Assembly (NCBI GenBank): GCA_902803015.1
Contig: CADCOL010000120.1
Location: 1 to 10,926, forward strand
DNA length: 10,926 bases
Direction of reading: 5' to 3'
Source: an uncultured Lachnospiraceae bacterium
GTDB lineage: Bacteria > Bacillota > Clostridia > Lachnospirales > Lachnospiraceae
How positions within the stretch are numbered: position 1 is the stretch's first letter; every line of letters starts with the position of its first letter. Positions 1 through 6,673 of the stretch are shown here, one piece after another. A program made the position numbers and the translations under genes. The notes under the pieces were generated by a model. That model was given only the letters and a program-made list of their open reading frames with translations. It was not told where the DNA came from and did no database searches.

Positions 1-1160
1 ACGATTCCGAAGATTGCCATGAATGTACCGGCTGCAACCGCAGTACCGATAACACCGGCAACGTTCGGTCCCATTGCATGCATCAAAAGGACGTTCGTAG
101 GATCCGCTTCCGCACCGACTTTCTGTGAAACTCTGGCTGCCATGGGAACCGCGGAAACTCCGGCGGAACCGATGAGCGGATTAACCTTGCCCTTTGTGAC
201 GACGCACATAATCTTTCCGAATATGACTCCCGCCGCCGTACCGAAGGAGAACGCAACCAGACCGAGAACTACGATACCGATGGTATTCATGTTTAAGAAT
301 GCTTCTGCGGAAGTGGTCGCACCAACGGAGGTACCGAGTAAAATTACTACGATGTACATAAGAGCGTTGGAAGCGGTTTCTGTAAGCTGCTTAACAACTC
401 CGGATTCACGGAAGAGGTTTCCTAACATCAGCATACCGATCAAAGGAGCGGTTGTCGGAAGGATTAAGCAAACTACGATGGTAACCACGATGGGGAATAA
501 GATTTTCTCAAGCTTGGATACAGGACGAAGCTGTTCCATTTTGATTTTTCTTTCCTTCTCGGTGGTAAGAAGTTTCATAATGGGAGGCTGAATAATGGGC
601 ACCAGGGACATGTAGGAATAAGCTGCTACTGCGATGGGTCCAAGTAAAGCGGTCTGTCCCAGTTTTCCGGCAAGGAAAATGGAAGTCGGTCCGTCCGCAC
701 CACCGATGATGGAGATGGCTGCGGCAGCCTTGTCGTTAAACTCGAAGAACGGAGTCTGGTTTAACAGGATGGCTCCGAAGTAAGCCATGTAAATACCGAA
801 CTGTGCGGATGCACCAAGAAGGAAACTCTTGGGATTCGCAATCAGGGGACCGAAGTCTGTCATGGCTCCGACACCCATGAAGATTAAGGACGGTAAAATC
901 GCAAATTCGTCCAAAATGTAGAAATAATAGAGTAATCCGCCTGCCGAATCCTCGCTCCAGGGAGCAATGATATCGGGATAGATGTTTACGAGCAGCATAC
1001 CGAATGCGATGGGCACCAGCAAAAGGGGCTCGTACTCTTTCTTAATTGCCAGATAAAGGAAAACGCATGCAACTGCAATCATGATGTAATTTCCTATGGT
1101 CAGATTAAAGAAAGCTGTCTGGTGAAGCAGATTATCTAACGTATCAATTACGTAAGTCAT
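1..1160 (-). CDS. oadB: Na+-translocating decarboxylase beta subunit (OadB/MmdB/GcdB family), 3' end cut by window
   Basis: This integral membrane subunit of a biotin-dependent Na+ pump decarboxylates carboxybiotin and couples the reaction to Na+ export. From the ATG at 1160, 386 codons and two bases are visible, and the frame is open at the left edge. The family is roughly 370-430 residues and the visible end (HAMGPNVAGVIGTAVAAG, about 361-378) is normally close to the C-terminus, so little is missing. The protein is mostly hydrophobic. GGADGPT (153-159), with Asp156, matches the Na+/proton-site aspartate, known as Asp203 in Klebsiella OadB. NPLIGSAGVSAVPMAARVSQ (327-346) holds Asn327, Gly331, Ser336 and Arg343, matching Asn373, Gly377, Ser382 and Arg389 there. 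Tyr183 probably matches Tyr229. AGGAGG lies 10 nt before the ATG. It is the last visible gene of the decarboxylase operon, 34 nt after the biotin carrier. The family is certain; the complex's substrate is not. Confidence 0.95.
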   Translation of the reverse strand, partial: MTYVIDTLDNLLHQTAFFNLTIGNYIMIAVACVFLYLAIKKEYEPLLLVPIAFGMLLVNIYPDIIAPWSEDSAGGLLYYFYILDEFAILPSLIFMGVGAMTDFGPLIANPKSFLLGASAQFGIYMAYFGAILLNQTPFFEFNDKAAAAISIIGGADGPTSIFLAGKLGQTALLGPIAVAAYSYMSLVPIIQPPIMKLLTTEKERKIKMEQLRPVSKLEKILFPIVVTIVVCLILPTTAPLIGMLMLGNLFRESGVVKQLTETASNALMYIVVILLGTSVGATTSAEAFLNMNTIGIVVLGLVAFSFGTAAGVIFGKIMCVVTKGKVNPLIGSAGVSAVPMAARVSQKVGAEADPTNVLLMHAMGPNVAGVIGTAVAAGTFMAIFGI

Positions 1161-1194
1161 TGTTGGTTATCCTCCTAATGAAGTCTGCTTCAGA

Positions 1195-1569
1195 TTAGTT
1201 TAAAGTTGCAAGTAAAGCTCCTGCTTCGATTGCATCGCCCGGTGCGCAGTCAACGCTTGCTACGGTTCCGTCTTCGGGAGCAACAACCGGGATTTCCATC
1301 TTCATGGACTCGATGATAACTACCGGATCGCCTTTCTTTACAGCGGTTCCTACGTTAGCTTCGATTCTTACAACCTTTCCTGCTGCACCTGCTTCAACCT
1401 TGATGCTGCCTGCGCCGGCGGAAGCAGCCTTGGGTGCTGCTGCGGGAGCTGCAGCAACGGGTGCTGCCTTCTTAACGGGTGCTGCTGCTACGGGAGCACC
1501 GCTGGTAGCGCCTTCTTCAACTACTACGTCATATACGTTTCCGTTTACGGTAATGGTATAGTTCTTCAT
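1195..1569 (-). CDS. Biotin carboxyl carrier subunit of the Na+ pump decarboxylase
   Basis: This 124-residue protein carries the biotin that shuttles CO2 from the carboxyltransferase to the membrane beta subunit. The N-terminal segment (MKNYTITVNGNVYDV, 1-15) is typical of GcdC/MmdC-type carriers. An Ala/Pro-rich flexible linker (about 22-54) follows, then a biotinyl/lipoyl fold (about 55-124) with the motif ESMKMEIPV. Lys90 is the predicted biotinylation site. The ATG at 1569 is chosen because GGAGG lies 8 nt upstream. An in-frame ATG at 1584 overlaps that ribosome binding site, and a longer start would extend into the end of the upstream gene. The gene lies 20 nt behind the gamma subunit and 34 nt before the beta subunit. 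A biotin carboxylase (AccC) is not expected beside a decarboxylase, and none is seen. The alternative, AccB of acetyl-CoA carboxylase, is less likely given these neighbours. Confidence 0.95.
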   Translation of the reverse strand: MKNYTITVNGNVYDVVVEEGATSGAPVAAAPVKKAAPVAAAPAAAPKAASAGAGSIKVEAGAAGKVVRIEANVGTAVKKGDPVVIIESMKMEIPVVAPEDGTVASVDCAPGDAIEAGALLATLN

Positions 1570-1589
1570 GATTTTATCCTCCATAAATA

Positions 1590-2438
1590 CTAGGCATTCT
1601 GCCATTTCTTAGATTTCTTGATACTTCTGACCACATATCCGGATGCATCTTCGCTTCCTTCATATGCAGCGATTGCTGCCGCGATAACCGCAACAAGTTC
1701 GAGATCGTCGGAAAGCTCTTCTTCGACAATCGGCGCTGCCACAGGTGCAGGTGCCGGAGCCGCGGGTGCATTTGCTGCCGCCGCTGCTTTTGCTTTTTCC
1801 TTCTTCTTCGCTTCCAGTTTCGGGATAATACCGAATGCGGAAATAATAAGCGAAATCAGAATCAGGATGCAGAACACGGTACCCATGCCGAGCAAAGTAT
1901 TCAGAGCTGCTTTCTGAAGATTCTCGCCGATGGAATAATTTACGTTGAATGCCGCATTGGTAATCTGCATTTCCGTATTATAGGAAAGTGCCATTTCCGT
2001 ATTGCGGGTTTCGCATTTTAAATCCACCGTAACCTCGTAACCGCCTTCTTTTCCGTAGCCGATTTCCAAGGTGTCATAATCAATGGCAATTGCCTTGCCG
2101 CCGTCTTCTCTTCCCTTTAAGTAGGATTCGATGGCTGCGTTGTAGACTTTCTGGCCTTTAAAGAATAAATCCTGCTGTGCAAGCAATTCCTCTTTTGCTG
2201 TCCATTCCTTGCGGTTTAACGCAAGTTCGGTATCGTAATAGGAATTGTCGTAATACTGGGGTGCTTCGCCCTCTTCGTCCGGAAGATTGCATACGATCTG
2301 ATCCACCATGACCTGAATGTTTGCTTCAATCTGTTCACGATCAATATCGGGAATCGTATTGTCCTTCTTGCTGGAACATCCGGTGAAAAGGGAAATCACA
2401 CATAATACACAGCACAGAAATGTAATCTGTTTTTTCAT
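1590..2438 (-). CDS. oadG: OadG/MmdD-type gamma (delta) subunit with an N-terminal lipoprotein domain
   Basis: The C-terminal part (about 178-282) is a typical small decarboxylase subunit that anchors the complex. It has one membrane helix starting at GMGTVF (184-189) and running to about 202, a charged segment, an Ala/Pro linker (about 218-236), and the conserved ELVAVIAAAIAAYEG followed by YVVRSIKKSKKW near the end. The unusual part is residues 1-177. A lipoprotein signal peptide has the lipobox LFTGC, with Cys21 as the modified residue. A soluble domain of about 150 residues follows, with two cysteines (Cys50, Cys142), and should lie outside the membrane. Stand-alone family members are usually only about 80-120 residues, so this one is more than twice as long. 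The outer domain has no function I recognise. Its tail resembles DUF3887-like secreted domains only loosely. The ATG at 2438 follows GGCGGAG by about 6 nt. Gaps to the neighbouring genes are 18 and 20 nt, so the gene is clearly in the operon. Confidence 0.88.
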   Translation of the reverse strand: MKKQITFLCCVLCVISLFTGCSSKKDNTIPDIDREQIEANIQVMVDQIVCNLPDEEGEAPQYYDNSYYDTELALNRKEWTAKEELLAQQDLFFKGQKVYNAAIESYLKGREDGGKAIAIDYDTLEIGYGKEGGYEVTVDLKCETRNTEMALSYNTEMQITNAAFNVNYSIGENLQKAALNTLLGMGTVFCILILISLIISAFGIIPKLEAKKKEKAKAAAAANAPAAPAPAPVAAPIVEEELSDDLELVAVIAAAIAAYEGSEDASGYVVRSIKKSKKWQNA

Positions 2439-2456
2439 GTGTACTCCGCCTTTCTT

Positions 2457-3893
2457 TTATACAGTGCCGTGTTTCTTAGCCGGACGATCTTCACGCTTGG
2501 AGTAAAGCATTTCGAACGCACCGATTACATACTTTCTGGTGTCTGCGGGAGCGATAATGTAATCTACATATCCTCTCTTTGCCGCTGCAAGTGCGGAATC
2601 CTGAAGCTTCGCATACTCATCAGCCTTCTTGCCGATAACGTCTGCACCTTCTCCGTCATACATAATCTTTGCGGCGATCTTTGCATCCATGGTACCGATG
2701 CTTGCATCTTCCCATGCGAAGGTCACATCGCATCCGATTGCCTTGCTGTTCATGGAAACATATGCGCTGCCGTAAGCTTCCTTAAGGATTACGTTTACCT
2801 TGGGAACGGAAGCGTTTGCGAACGCATAAGTAAGCTTGGAAACGGCTCTTGCGATTCTCTTTTCGGAGCACTTGCATGCTACATATCCTTTTACGTTGGT
2901 TAAGGAAAGGATGGGAATGGAGAATGCATCGCAGAAGTTAATGAACTCTGCTGCTTTGACGGATCCGTTTACGGACAGAACTTCGTCAAACTTCTCTGCT
3001 TCCTTGCCTTCTGCATCGTAGATTGCGGAACGGTTTCCGACGCAGCCAACGGTAAGTCCGTTTAATTTGATAAAGCCGACTACCATTTCCTTGCCGTAGT
3101 TAGCCTTTACTTCTAAGAATGCGTTGTCATCTGCGATATCGGAGAATGCCAATGCTGCATCCTTGTATCCGTTTGCAATGTTGCCGCATGCACGGTTTAA
3201 GGAATCGTTCGTTACCACTTCATCCGCTTCTTCCTCGTTGTTTGCGGGAAGGAAGGAAATCAGGTCACGAATCTGAGCAAAAATCGAAGACTCATCACCG
3301 ACGAAATCTGCGATTCCGCTTTCCTCGGACTGGAACTTTGCATCGGATGTATCGCATTTATCCTTGCTGTTTCCGTCGAGTGCATTGGGAGAATTTACGA
3401 AAAGATGTGCATTCTTCTCTTCCATAAAAGTGAAGTCTGCGATTGCGGGAAGAATTGCAAGTCCGCCGCCACAGTTTCCGAAAATTGCGGTAATCTGAGG
3501 GATTACGCCGGAAGCCATGGACTCTTTTAAATAAATCTCACCGAATCCGTTTAACGCATCCATTGCTTCCTGCAGTCTTAAACCTGCGGAATCAATCAAA
3601 CCGATGACCGGTGCACCCATCTTCATTGCCATATCGTAAAGGTTGGCAATTTTACGTGCGTGCATTTCGCCTACGGTTCCGCCTAAAACGGAAGCATCCT
3701 GGCTGTAAACATAAACCAGGTTATCATTGATTACGCCGTAGCCGGTGATGACACCGTCGGACGGAGTATCAATCTGTTTCAGATTAAAATCGGTAGCTCT
3801 GGCACTGACGAGTCCGCCGATTTCAACGAAACTGTTTGGATCGAGTAACGCTTCGATTCTCGATCTCGCTGCACTAGTAGAAACAGTACTCAT
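2457..3893 (-). CDS. Biotin-dependent acyl-CoA carboxyltransferase subunit of the Na+ pump decarboxylase (substrate unknown)
   Basis: This 478-residue cytoplasmic enzyme has two crotonase-like halves and belongs to the family of MmdA, GcdA and PccB (usually about 510-590 residues). It should transfer CO2 from an acyl-CoA to carrier biotin. First half: GGTVGEMHARKI (71-82), an SAGLRLQEAMDAL segment (102-114), and GNCGGG (139-144), the usual oxyanion-hole region. Second half: VGCVGNRSA (282-290), AAEFINFCDAFSIPI (314-328), and AYGSAYVSMNS (373-383). Recalled family consensus has a proline-glycine loop followed by a G-I-I-R-H-G-A-K helix. Here that region reads KGYVACKCSEKRIARAVSKL (335-354). 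The ATG at 3893 has GGAGG 8 nt upstream. A longer frame to 3980 is rejected because it runs into the leader. Methylmalonyl-CoA and glutaconyl-CoA are the known substrates of related decarboxylases, and nothing in the window decides between them. An OadA-type oxaloacetate subunit is excluded by the fold. Confidence 0.9.
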   Translation of the reverse strand: MSTVSTSAARSRIEALLDPNSFVEIGGLVSARATDFNLKQIDTPSDGVITGYGVINDNLVYVYSQDASVLGGTVGEMHARKIANLYDMAMKMGAPVIGLIDSAGLRLQEAMDALNGFGEIYLKESMASGVIPQITAIFGNCGGGLAILPAIADFTFMEEKNAHLFVNSPNALDGNSKDKCDTSDAKFQSEESGIADFVGDESSIFAQIRDLISFLPANNEEEADEVVTNDSLNRACGNIANGYKDAALAFSDIADDNAFLEVKANYGKEMVVGFIKLNGLTVGCVGNRSAIYDAEGKEAEKFDEVLSVNGSVKAAEFINFCDAFSIPILSLTNVKGYVACKCSEKRIARAVSKLTYAFANASVPKVNVILKEAYGSAYVSMNSKAIGCDVTFAWEDASIGTMDAKIAAKIMYDGEGADVIGKKADEYAKLQDSALAAAKRGYVDYIIAPADTRKYVIGAFEMLYSKREDRPAKKHGTV

Positions 3894-4007
3894 TTTGAAA
3901 ACCTCCATGTATATTTTGAAAAATAATGATACGTTTTTCCTGCCCGGCGCGCATATTTGCGGCTGGGGGCACGAGCGCAAAACGGGGCATCAACCCAAAC
4001 ACGCTCA
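3894..4007 (-). other. GC-rich structured leader of the decarboxylase operon
   Basis: If transcription starts near 4007, the carboxyltransferase mRNA has a leader of about 113 nt. Read on the minus strand, GAGCG and CGCTC can pair, enclosing an inner GGG-TTGATG-CCC hairpin. A second C- and G-rich stretch (CCGC, GCGC, CCGGGC) follows, then an A/T-rich end with the GGAGG site. The inner part is much richer in G+C than the flanks. I do not recognise a known riboswitch class in it. Confidence 0.35.
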
Positions 4008-4013
4008 AAGTAA

Positions 4014-4022
4014 ACTATAACA
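4014..4022 (-). promoter_or_regulatory. Extended -10 promoter candidate for the decarboxylase operon
   Basis: On the minus strand the sequence reads TGTTATAGT, which is a TG-n extended -10 followed by TATAGT (4019-4014). The best -35 position falls inside the T-run of the upstream terminator (TGTTTT at a 17-nt spacing) and is poor, so the call rests on the extended -10. It is the only good candidate between the terminator of scpB and the carboxyltransferase start. Confidence 0.45.
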
Positions 4023-4032
4023 CAAAGGAAAT

Positions 4033-4075
4033 AAAAAAAACAGTGGGAAAATTGGGAATTTTCCGCCCTGTTTTT
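4033..4075 (-). terminator. Rho-independent terminator after scpB
   Basis: On the minus strand AAAAACAG pairs with CTGTTTTT, and an inner GGAAAATT-CCC-AATTTTCC hairpin sits above a small internal loop. A run of eight T follows. The structure begins about 21 nt after the scpB stop codon and separates the scpAB operon from the decarboxylase operon. Confidence 0.85.
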
Positions 4076-4096
4076 ACAGTTTCTTTATGTATTTTT

Positions 4097-4666
4097 TCAG
4101 ATATCCAGCTTAATCTGAATTTCCTTCTCCGCCTGTGCCTTAAAATCTTCGAGGATATCGGGGCTCATTTCCGGCAAATCGTCGATGGATTTGACGCCGA
4201 ACGAGCGTAAAAACTGCTCCGTCGTACCGAAAAGAATCGGCTTGCCGGGCGCATCCAGACGGCCGACTTCCTGAATCAGTCCGTATTCGAGGAGTTTGTT
4301 TAAGGAAGAGTCACAGTTCACGCCGCGGATTTTCTCCACGTCAAGACGGGTAACCGGCTGCTTGTAAGCAACAATCGAAAGAGTCTCAAGCGCCGCATCC
4401 GTCAGTGTCTGCTTCTTCGGCACATTGGTGACCTTAATCAGTGCATCGTAAAACTCTTCCTTCGTGCGAAGCTGAATCGCATTCTCAAGTTCCACAATCT
4501 GAATTCCGCGGTCGGATTTCGCATAATTCGTTTTTAAATTGTCGATGGCATCCTTGACCTGCTCTTCTTCGCATTCGAGCGCCGTAACCAGATCCTTGAC
4601 CGGAACGGATTCGCCCTTTGCAAAAAGAATCGCTTCGATGGCTGCCTGTATTTTCTTATTCTCCAT
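4097..4666 (-). CDS. scpB: Segregation and condensation protein B
   Basis: ScpB is the dimeric kleisin-interacting (KITE) subunit of the SMC-ScpAB condensin-like complex, which compacts and segregates the chromosome. The 189-residue protein has two winged-helix domains: about 1-75 (IQAAIEAILFAKGESVPVKD near the start) and about 85-160. The second holds the family signature TLTDAALETLSIVAYKQPVT (87-106), followed by IRGVN (113-117), GLIQEVGR (129-136) and the LFGTTEQFLRSFG segment (145-157). Length is typical. The ATG at 4666 is chosen over an in-frame TTG at 4678 because GGAG sits about 6 nt before the ATG and the TTG overlaps that site. It starts 16 nt after scpA ends, an arrangement common in Firmicutes, and is followed by a strong terminator. 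Nothing is unusual. Confidence 0.96.
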   Translation of the reverse strand: MENKKIQAAIEAILFAKGESVPVKDLVTALECEEEQVKDAIDNLKTNYAKSDRGIQIVELENAIQLRTKEEFYDALIKVTNVPKKQTLTDAALETLSIVAYKQPVTRLDVEKIRGVNCDSSLNKLLEYGLIQEVGRLDAPGKPILFGTTEQFLRSFGVKSIDDLPEMSPDILEDFKAQAEKEIQIKLDI

Positions 4667-4682
4667 ATTCTTCTCCAAAAAA

Positions 4683-5453
4683 TTATGCCAGTTCTATCTT
4701 CACAAACGGCTTCTGATATGTAATTTCAATATCCGAAAACGTCTTGGTCTGCCTGACGCCGATACTTCCGACCTTAATCAGTTCGAGCACGATTAAGAAG
4801 GTTACGATGGTATCCATCTTGCTCTTTTGCCCGGAAAGAAGCTCCGTAAAGAGGCATTTCTTGTGTGCTTCAATGTATGCACAGACTTCCAGCTGTTTTT
4901 TGTCGAGGTCGACTTCCTCTTTCTGAATTTTACCGAATCCGCTTCGAATCGGATCGACCTTCTCTTCGTTTCGTTTCACGATTTGCTGGAACAACTCGTT
5001 TAAAAGCTGAAGCGTTTTGTCACCGACCAGTTCCTCGTAATTGGGCGGTGCCTTGTATGCCGCAACTTCTTTCGGGATCGTTGGCTTCTTATAAATGTAG
5101 CGTTCCGAATCCATCTGCATGTCCTTTAATTCGAGGGACATGTATTTATACATTTTATACTCAAGAAGCTTTTGTACGAGTTCCGCTCTCGGGTCGATTT
5201 CTTCTTCATCCTCGTCAGTTTCCTGCTTCGGAAGCAGCATCTTGCACTTGATGTCAAGAAGCGTTGCCGCCATTACGAGAAATTCGCTGACGACGTTTAA
5301 GTCTTCCTTCGGCATATTCTGAACGTATTCCAGATACTGCTCGGTAATGAGGCTGATCGGAATATCGTAAATATCCACTTTATTCTTTTCTATCAGATGT
5401 AAAAGAAGGTCCAGCGGTCCTTCAAATACTTCCAGTTTAACGGGAATTGCCAT
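4683..5453 (-). CDS. scpA: Segregation and condensation protein A (kleisin)
   Basis: ScpA is the kleisin that bridges the heads of an SMC dimer and binds an ScpB dimer. The 256-residue length is usual. The N-terminal SMC-neck-binding region holds the signature FEGPLDLLLHLIEKNKVDIY (10-29), then EYVQNMP (42-48) and the VSEFLVMAATLLDIKCKMLL stretch (55-74). An acidic linker follows (EDEEEIDP, 81-88). The C-terminal winged helix (about 185-256) contains FLIVLELIKVGSIGVRQ (219-235). The ATG at 5453 is preceded by GAGAGG at about 7 nt. The gene begins 23 nt after the metallophosphoesterase ends, and scpB follows 16 nt later, so the three are probably cotranscribed. The smc gene is not in the window. 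Confidence 0.96.
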   Translation of the reverse strand: MAIPVKLEVFEGPLDLLLHLIEKNKVDIYDIPISLITEQYLEYVQNMPKEDLNVVSEFLVMAATLLDIKCKMLLPKQETDEDEEEIDPRAELVQKLLEYKMYKYMSLELKDMQMDSERYIYKKPTIPKEVAAYKAPPNYEELVGDKTLQLLNELFQQIVKRNEEKVDPIRSGFGKIQKEEVDLDKKQLEVCAYIEAHKKCLFTELLSGQKSKMDTIVTFLIVLELIKVGSIGVRQTKTFSDIEITYQKPFVKIELA

Positions 5454-5476
5454 TGGCGTTCCTCTCTTAATAAGCT

Positions 5477-6331
5477 TTAATTCTCGCCGGTTCCTTCAAT
5501 CGTGATTTCGGTCACTTCACCGGGATTGTAAAATCGTATCGGCAGCGTATGCGACCCGATGCCGCAGCTGACGTAACCGTAACGGCCGTTCTTTTGATAC
5601 AATCCGCCGTTGTATTTCGGAAACAGACGAAAAGCCGGCGAAATAATTCCTCCGATGAACGGAAGGCGAATCAGGCATCCGTGAAAATGTCCGGAAACGA
5701 ACAAATCCGCGGGATACTCAAAATACGATTCGCCGTATTGCGGATTATGTGCAATCAGAATGCTGTATTTGTCGGAATCCGGCATTCCGATGAGTTCCGG
5801 CACATGTTCCGGATTCATGTGGATCCGCTTAAACTTTTTATAATACTCTTTCTCGATGGAAAGTCCGATAATCTGCAAATCCCCGACCGTAACACGATCG
5901 TTATCGAGAACCGTAAGATTCCCGGATTGAATCTTTTGCATGAAATCATCGTACATTCCCGCGTAAGTTTCGGGATAAATCTTTGCACGATACTCGTGAT
6001 TACCGAGTCCGAAATATACCTTGTAATCCTTCGTCAGTTCGTTCACGAACGAAACCGCAGGTGAATTGTTTTTCCTCGACGTTGCGGTAAGCATATCTCC
6101 CGCAATCACGATAAAATCAGGCTCGCACTGACGAATTGCTTTTAAAAGCTTTTTGTTTCCTTTGTCGAATTCTTTGGAATGCAGATCCGAAAGCAGAACG
6201 AATTTAACGCTTTTTTTGCCAATCTTTTTTGCAGTCTTAATCTTTACTTTGCGAACCACAAAGCGGTTCATGTCAACGATATTAACCACAATAAAGAAAA
6301 CCAGGAGAAGAATCTCGACAATGGCAATCAC
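5477..6331 (-). CDS. Membrane-anchored calcineurin-like metallophosphoesterase (YkuE-like), start uncertain
   Basis: The frame encodes a dinuclear-metal phosphoesterase. Numbered from the GTG at 6331 (284 residues), the metal and catalytic motifs are SDLH (48-51), GDML (78-81), GNHEY (110-114), the AHNPQ histidine at 195 and SGHFHG (213-218). A hydrophobic segment (about 2-19) should anchor it to the membrane. The best-known relatives are YkuE-type phosphodiesterases; the substrate here is unknown. The start is hard to fix. The open frame reaches a GTG at 6445, but that codon lies inside the rpsU terminator. In-frame TTG codons at 6382 and 6373 lack a well-spaced ribosome binding site. The GTG at 6331 overlaps a good GGAGAGG, whose ideal spacing points to an ATT at 6322. 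An ATG at 6271 would remove the membrane segment. scpA follows after 23 nt. The function class is firm; the exact N-terminus is not. Confidence 0.88.
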   Translation of the reverse strand: MIAIVEILLLVFFIVVNIVDMNRFVVRKVKIKTAKKIGKKSVKFVLLSDLHSKEFDKGNKKLLKAIRQCEPDFIVIAGDMLTATSRKNNSPAVSFVNELTKDYKVYFGLGNHEYRAKIYPETYAGMYDDFMQKIQSGNLTVLDNDRVTVGDLQIIGLSIEKEYYKKFKRIHMNPEHVPELIGMPDSDKYSILIAHNPQYGESYFEYPADLFVSGHFHGCLIRLPFIGGIISPAFRLFPKYNGGLYQKNGRYGYVSCGIGSHTLPIRFYNPGEVTEITIEGTGEN

Positions 6332-6337
6332 CTCTCC
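6320..6337 (-). promoter_or_regulatory. Ribosome binding site with an optimally placed ATT codon in the metallophosphoesterase
   Basis: GGAGAGG (6337-6331, minus strand) is followed by exactly 8 nt and then an in-frame ATT (6322-6320). The conventional GTG at 6331 shares its first base with this site, so it is too close to use it. The arrangement decides between possible starts, or it may simply be coding sequence. Confidence 0.35.
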
Positions 6338-6430
6338 GGGATAAAAATGGAATATCGTTTTTGCAAGTAACAAATCATTCAATACTTTCGATTTATCTCC
6401 AGGAAACTTCTTTATACTGGCCTGTGCATT

Positions 6431-6461
6431 AAAAATAAGCCACACAAAGCTGTGTGGCTTA
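6431..6461 (-). terminator. Rho-independent terminator after rpsU
   Basis: On the minus strand an 11-bp perfect stem, TAAGCCACACA with TGTGTGGCTTA, closes a GCTT loop and is followed by TTTTT. It begins 8 nt after the rpsU stop. Downstream genes of the same strand would need read-through or a promoter of their own. Confidence 0.88.
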
Positions 6462-6469
6462 CATTCTTA

Positions 6470-6649
6470 TTAGTTGTTGTATTTGCGCTTTCTTGCTGCT
6501 TCGCTTTTTTTCTTACGCTTTACAGAAGGTTTCTCGTAATGTTCTCTCTTACGAATTTCCTGCTGAATGCCTGCCTTTGCACAGCTTCTCTTAAAACGAC
6601 GTAATGCGCTGTCTAAGGATTCATTCTCTTTAACTTCTACTCTAGACAT
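6470..6649 (-). CDS. rpsU: 30S ribosomal protein S21
   Basis: This short gene encodes a 59-residue, very basic protein of the small ribosomal subunit. It begins [20 protein letters not shown] and continues with [20 protein letters not shown], the characteristic S21 sequence, then a Lys/Arg-rich tail ending KRKYNN. S21 lies near the anti-Shine-Dalgarno end of 16S rRNA and aids initiation. Length is normal (about 57-70). The ATG at 6649 follows a strong GGGAGGAGGG site ending 8 nt upstream. It has its own strong promoter and its own terminator, so it is probably transcribed mainly as a single gene. In many Firmicutes yqeY follows rpsU; here a metallophosphoesterase follows. Confidence 0.96.
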   Translation of the reverse strand: MSRVEVKENESLDSALRRFKRSCAKAGIQQEIRKREHYEKPSVKRKKKSEAARKRKYNN

Positions 6650-6673
6650 CTCTCAACCCTCCTCCCGGTTTGA

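Noticed and set aside
19..591. Plus-strand open frame of 190 codons
   Set aside because: It is antisense to the clearly identified beta subunit, has no recognisable domain, and is explained by the biased codon use of the real gene.
1179..1192. Small hairpin between the biotin carrier and beta subunit genes
   Set aside because: TGAAG-CAGA-CTTCA is only 5 bp with no T-run. It is too weak to call a terminator or attenuator.
3894..3980. N-terminal extension of the carboxyltransferase by 29 codons
   Set aside because: It would ignore the well-placed GGAGG at 3902-3906, and its Cys/Pro/Arg-rich residues are unlike the family N-terminus.
6332..6445. Metallophosphoesterase start at the GTG at 6445
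   Set aside because: The codon lies inside the perfect stem of the rpsU terminator and has no ribosome binding site.
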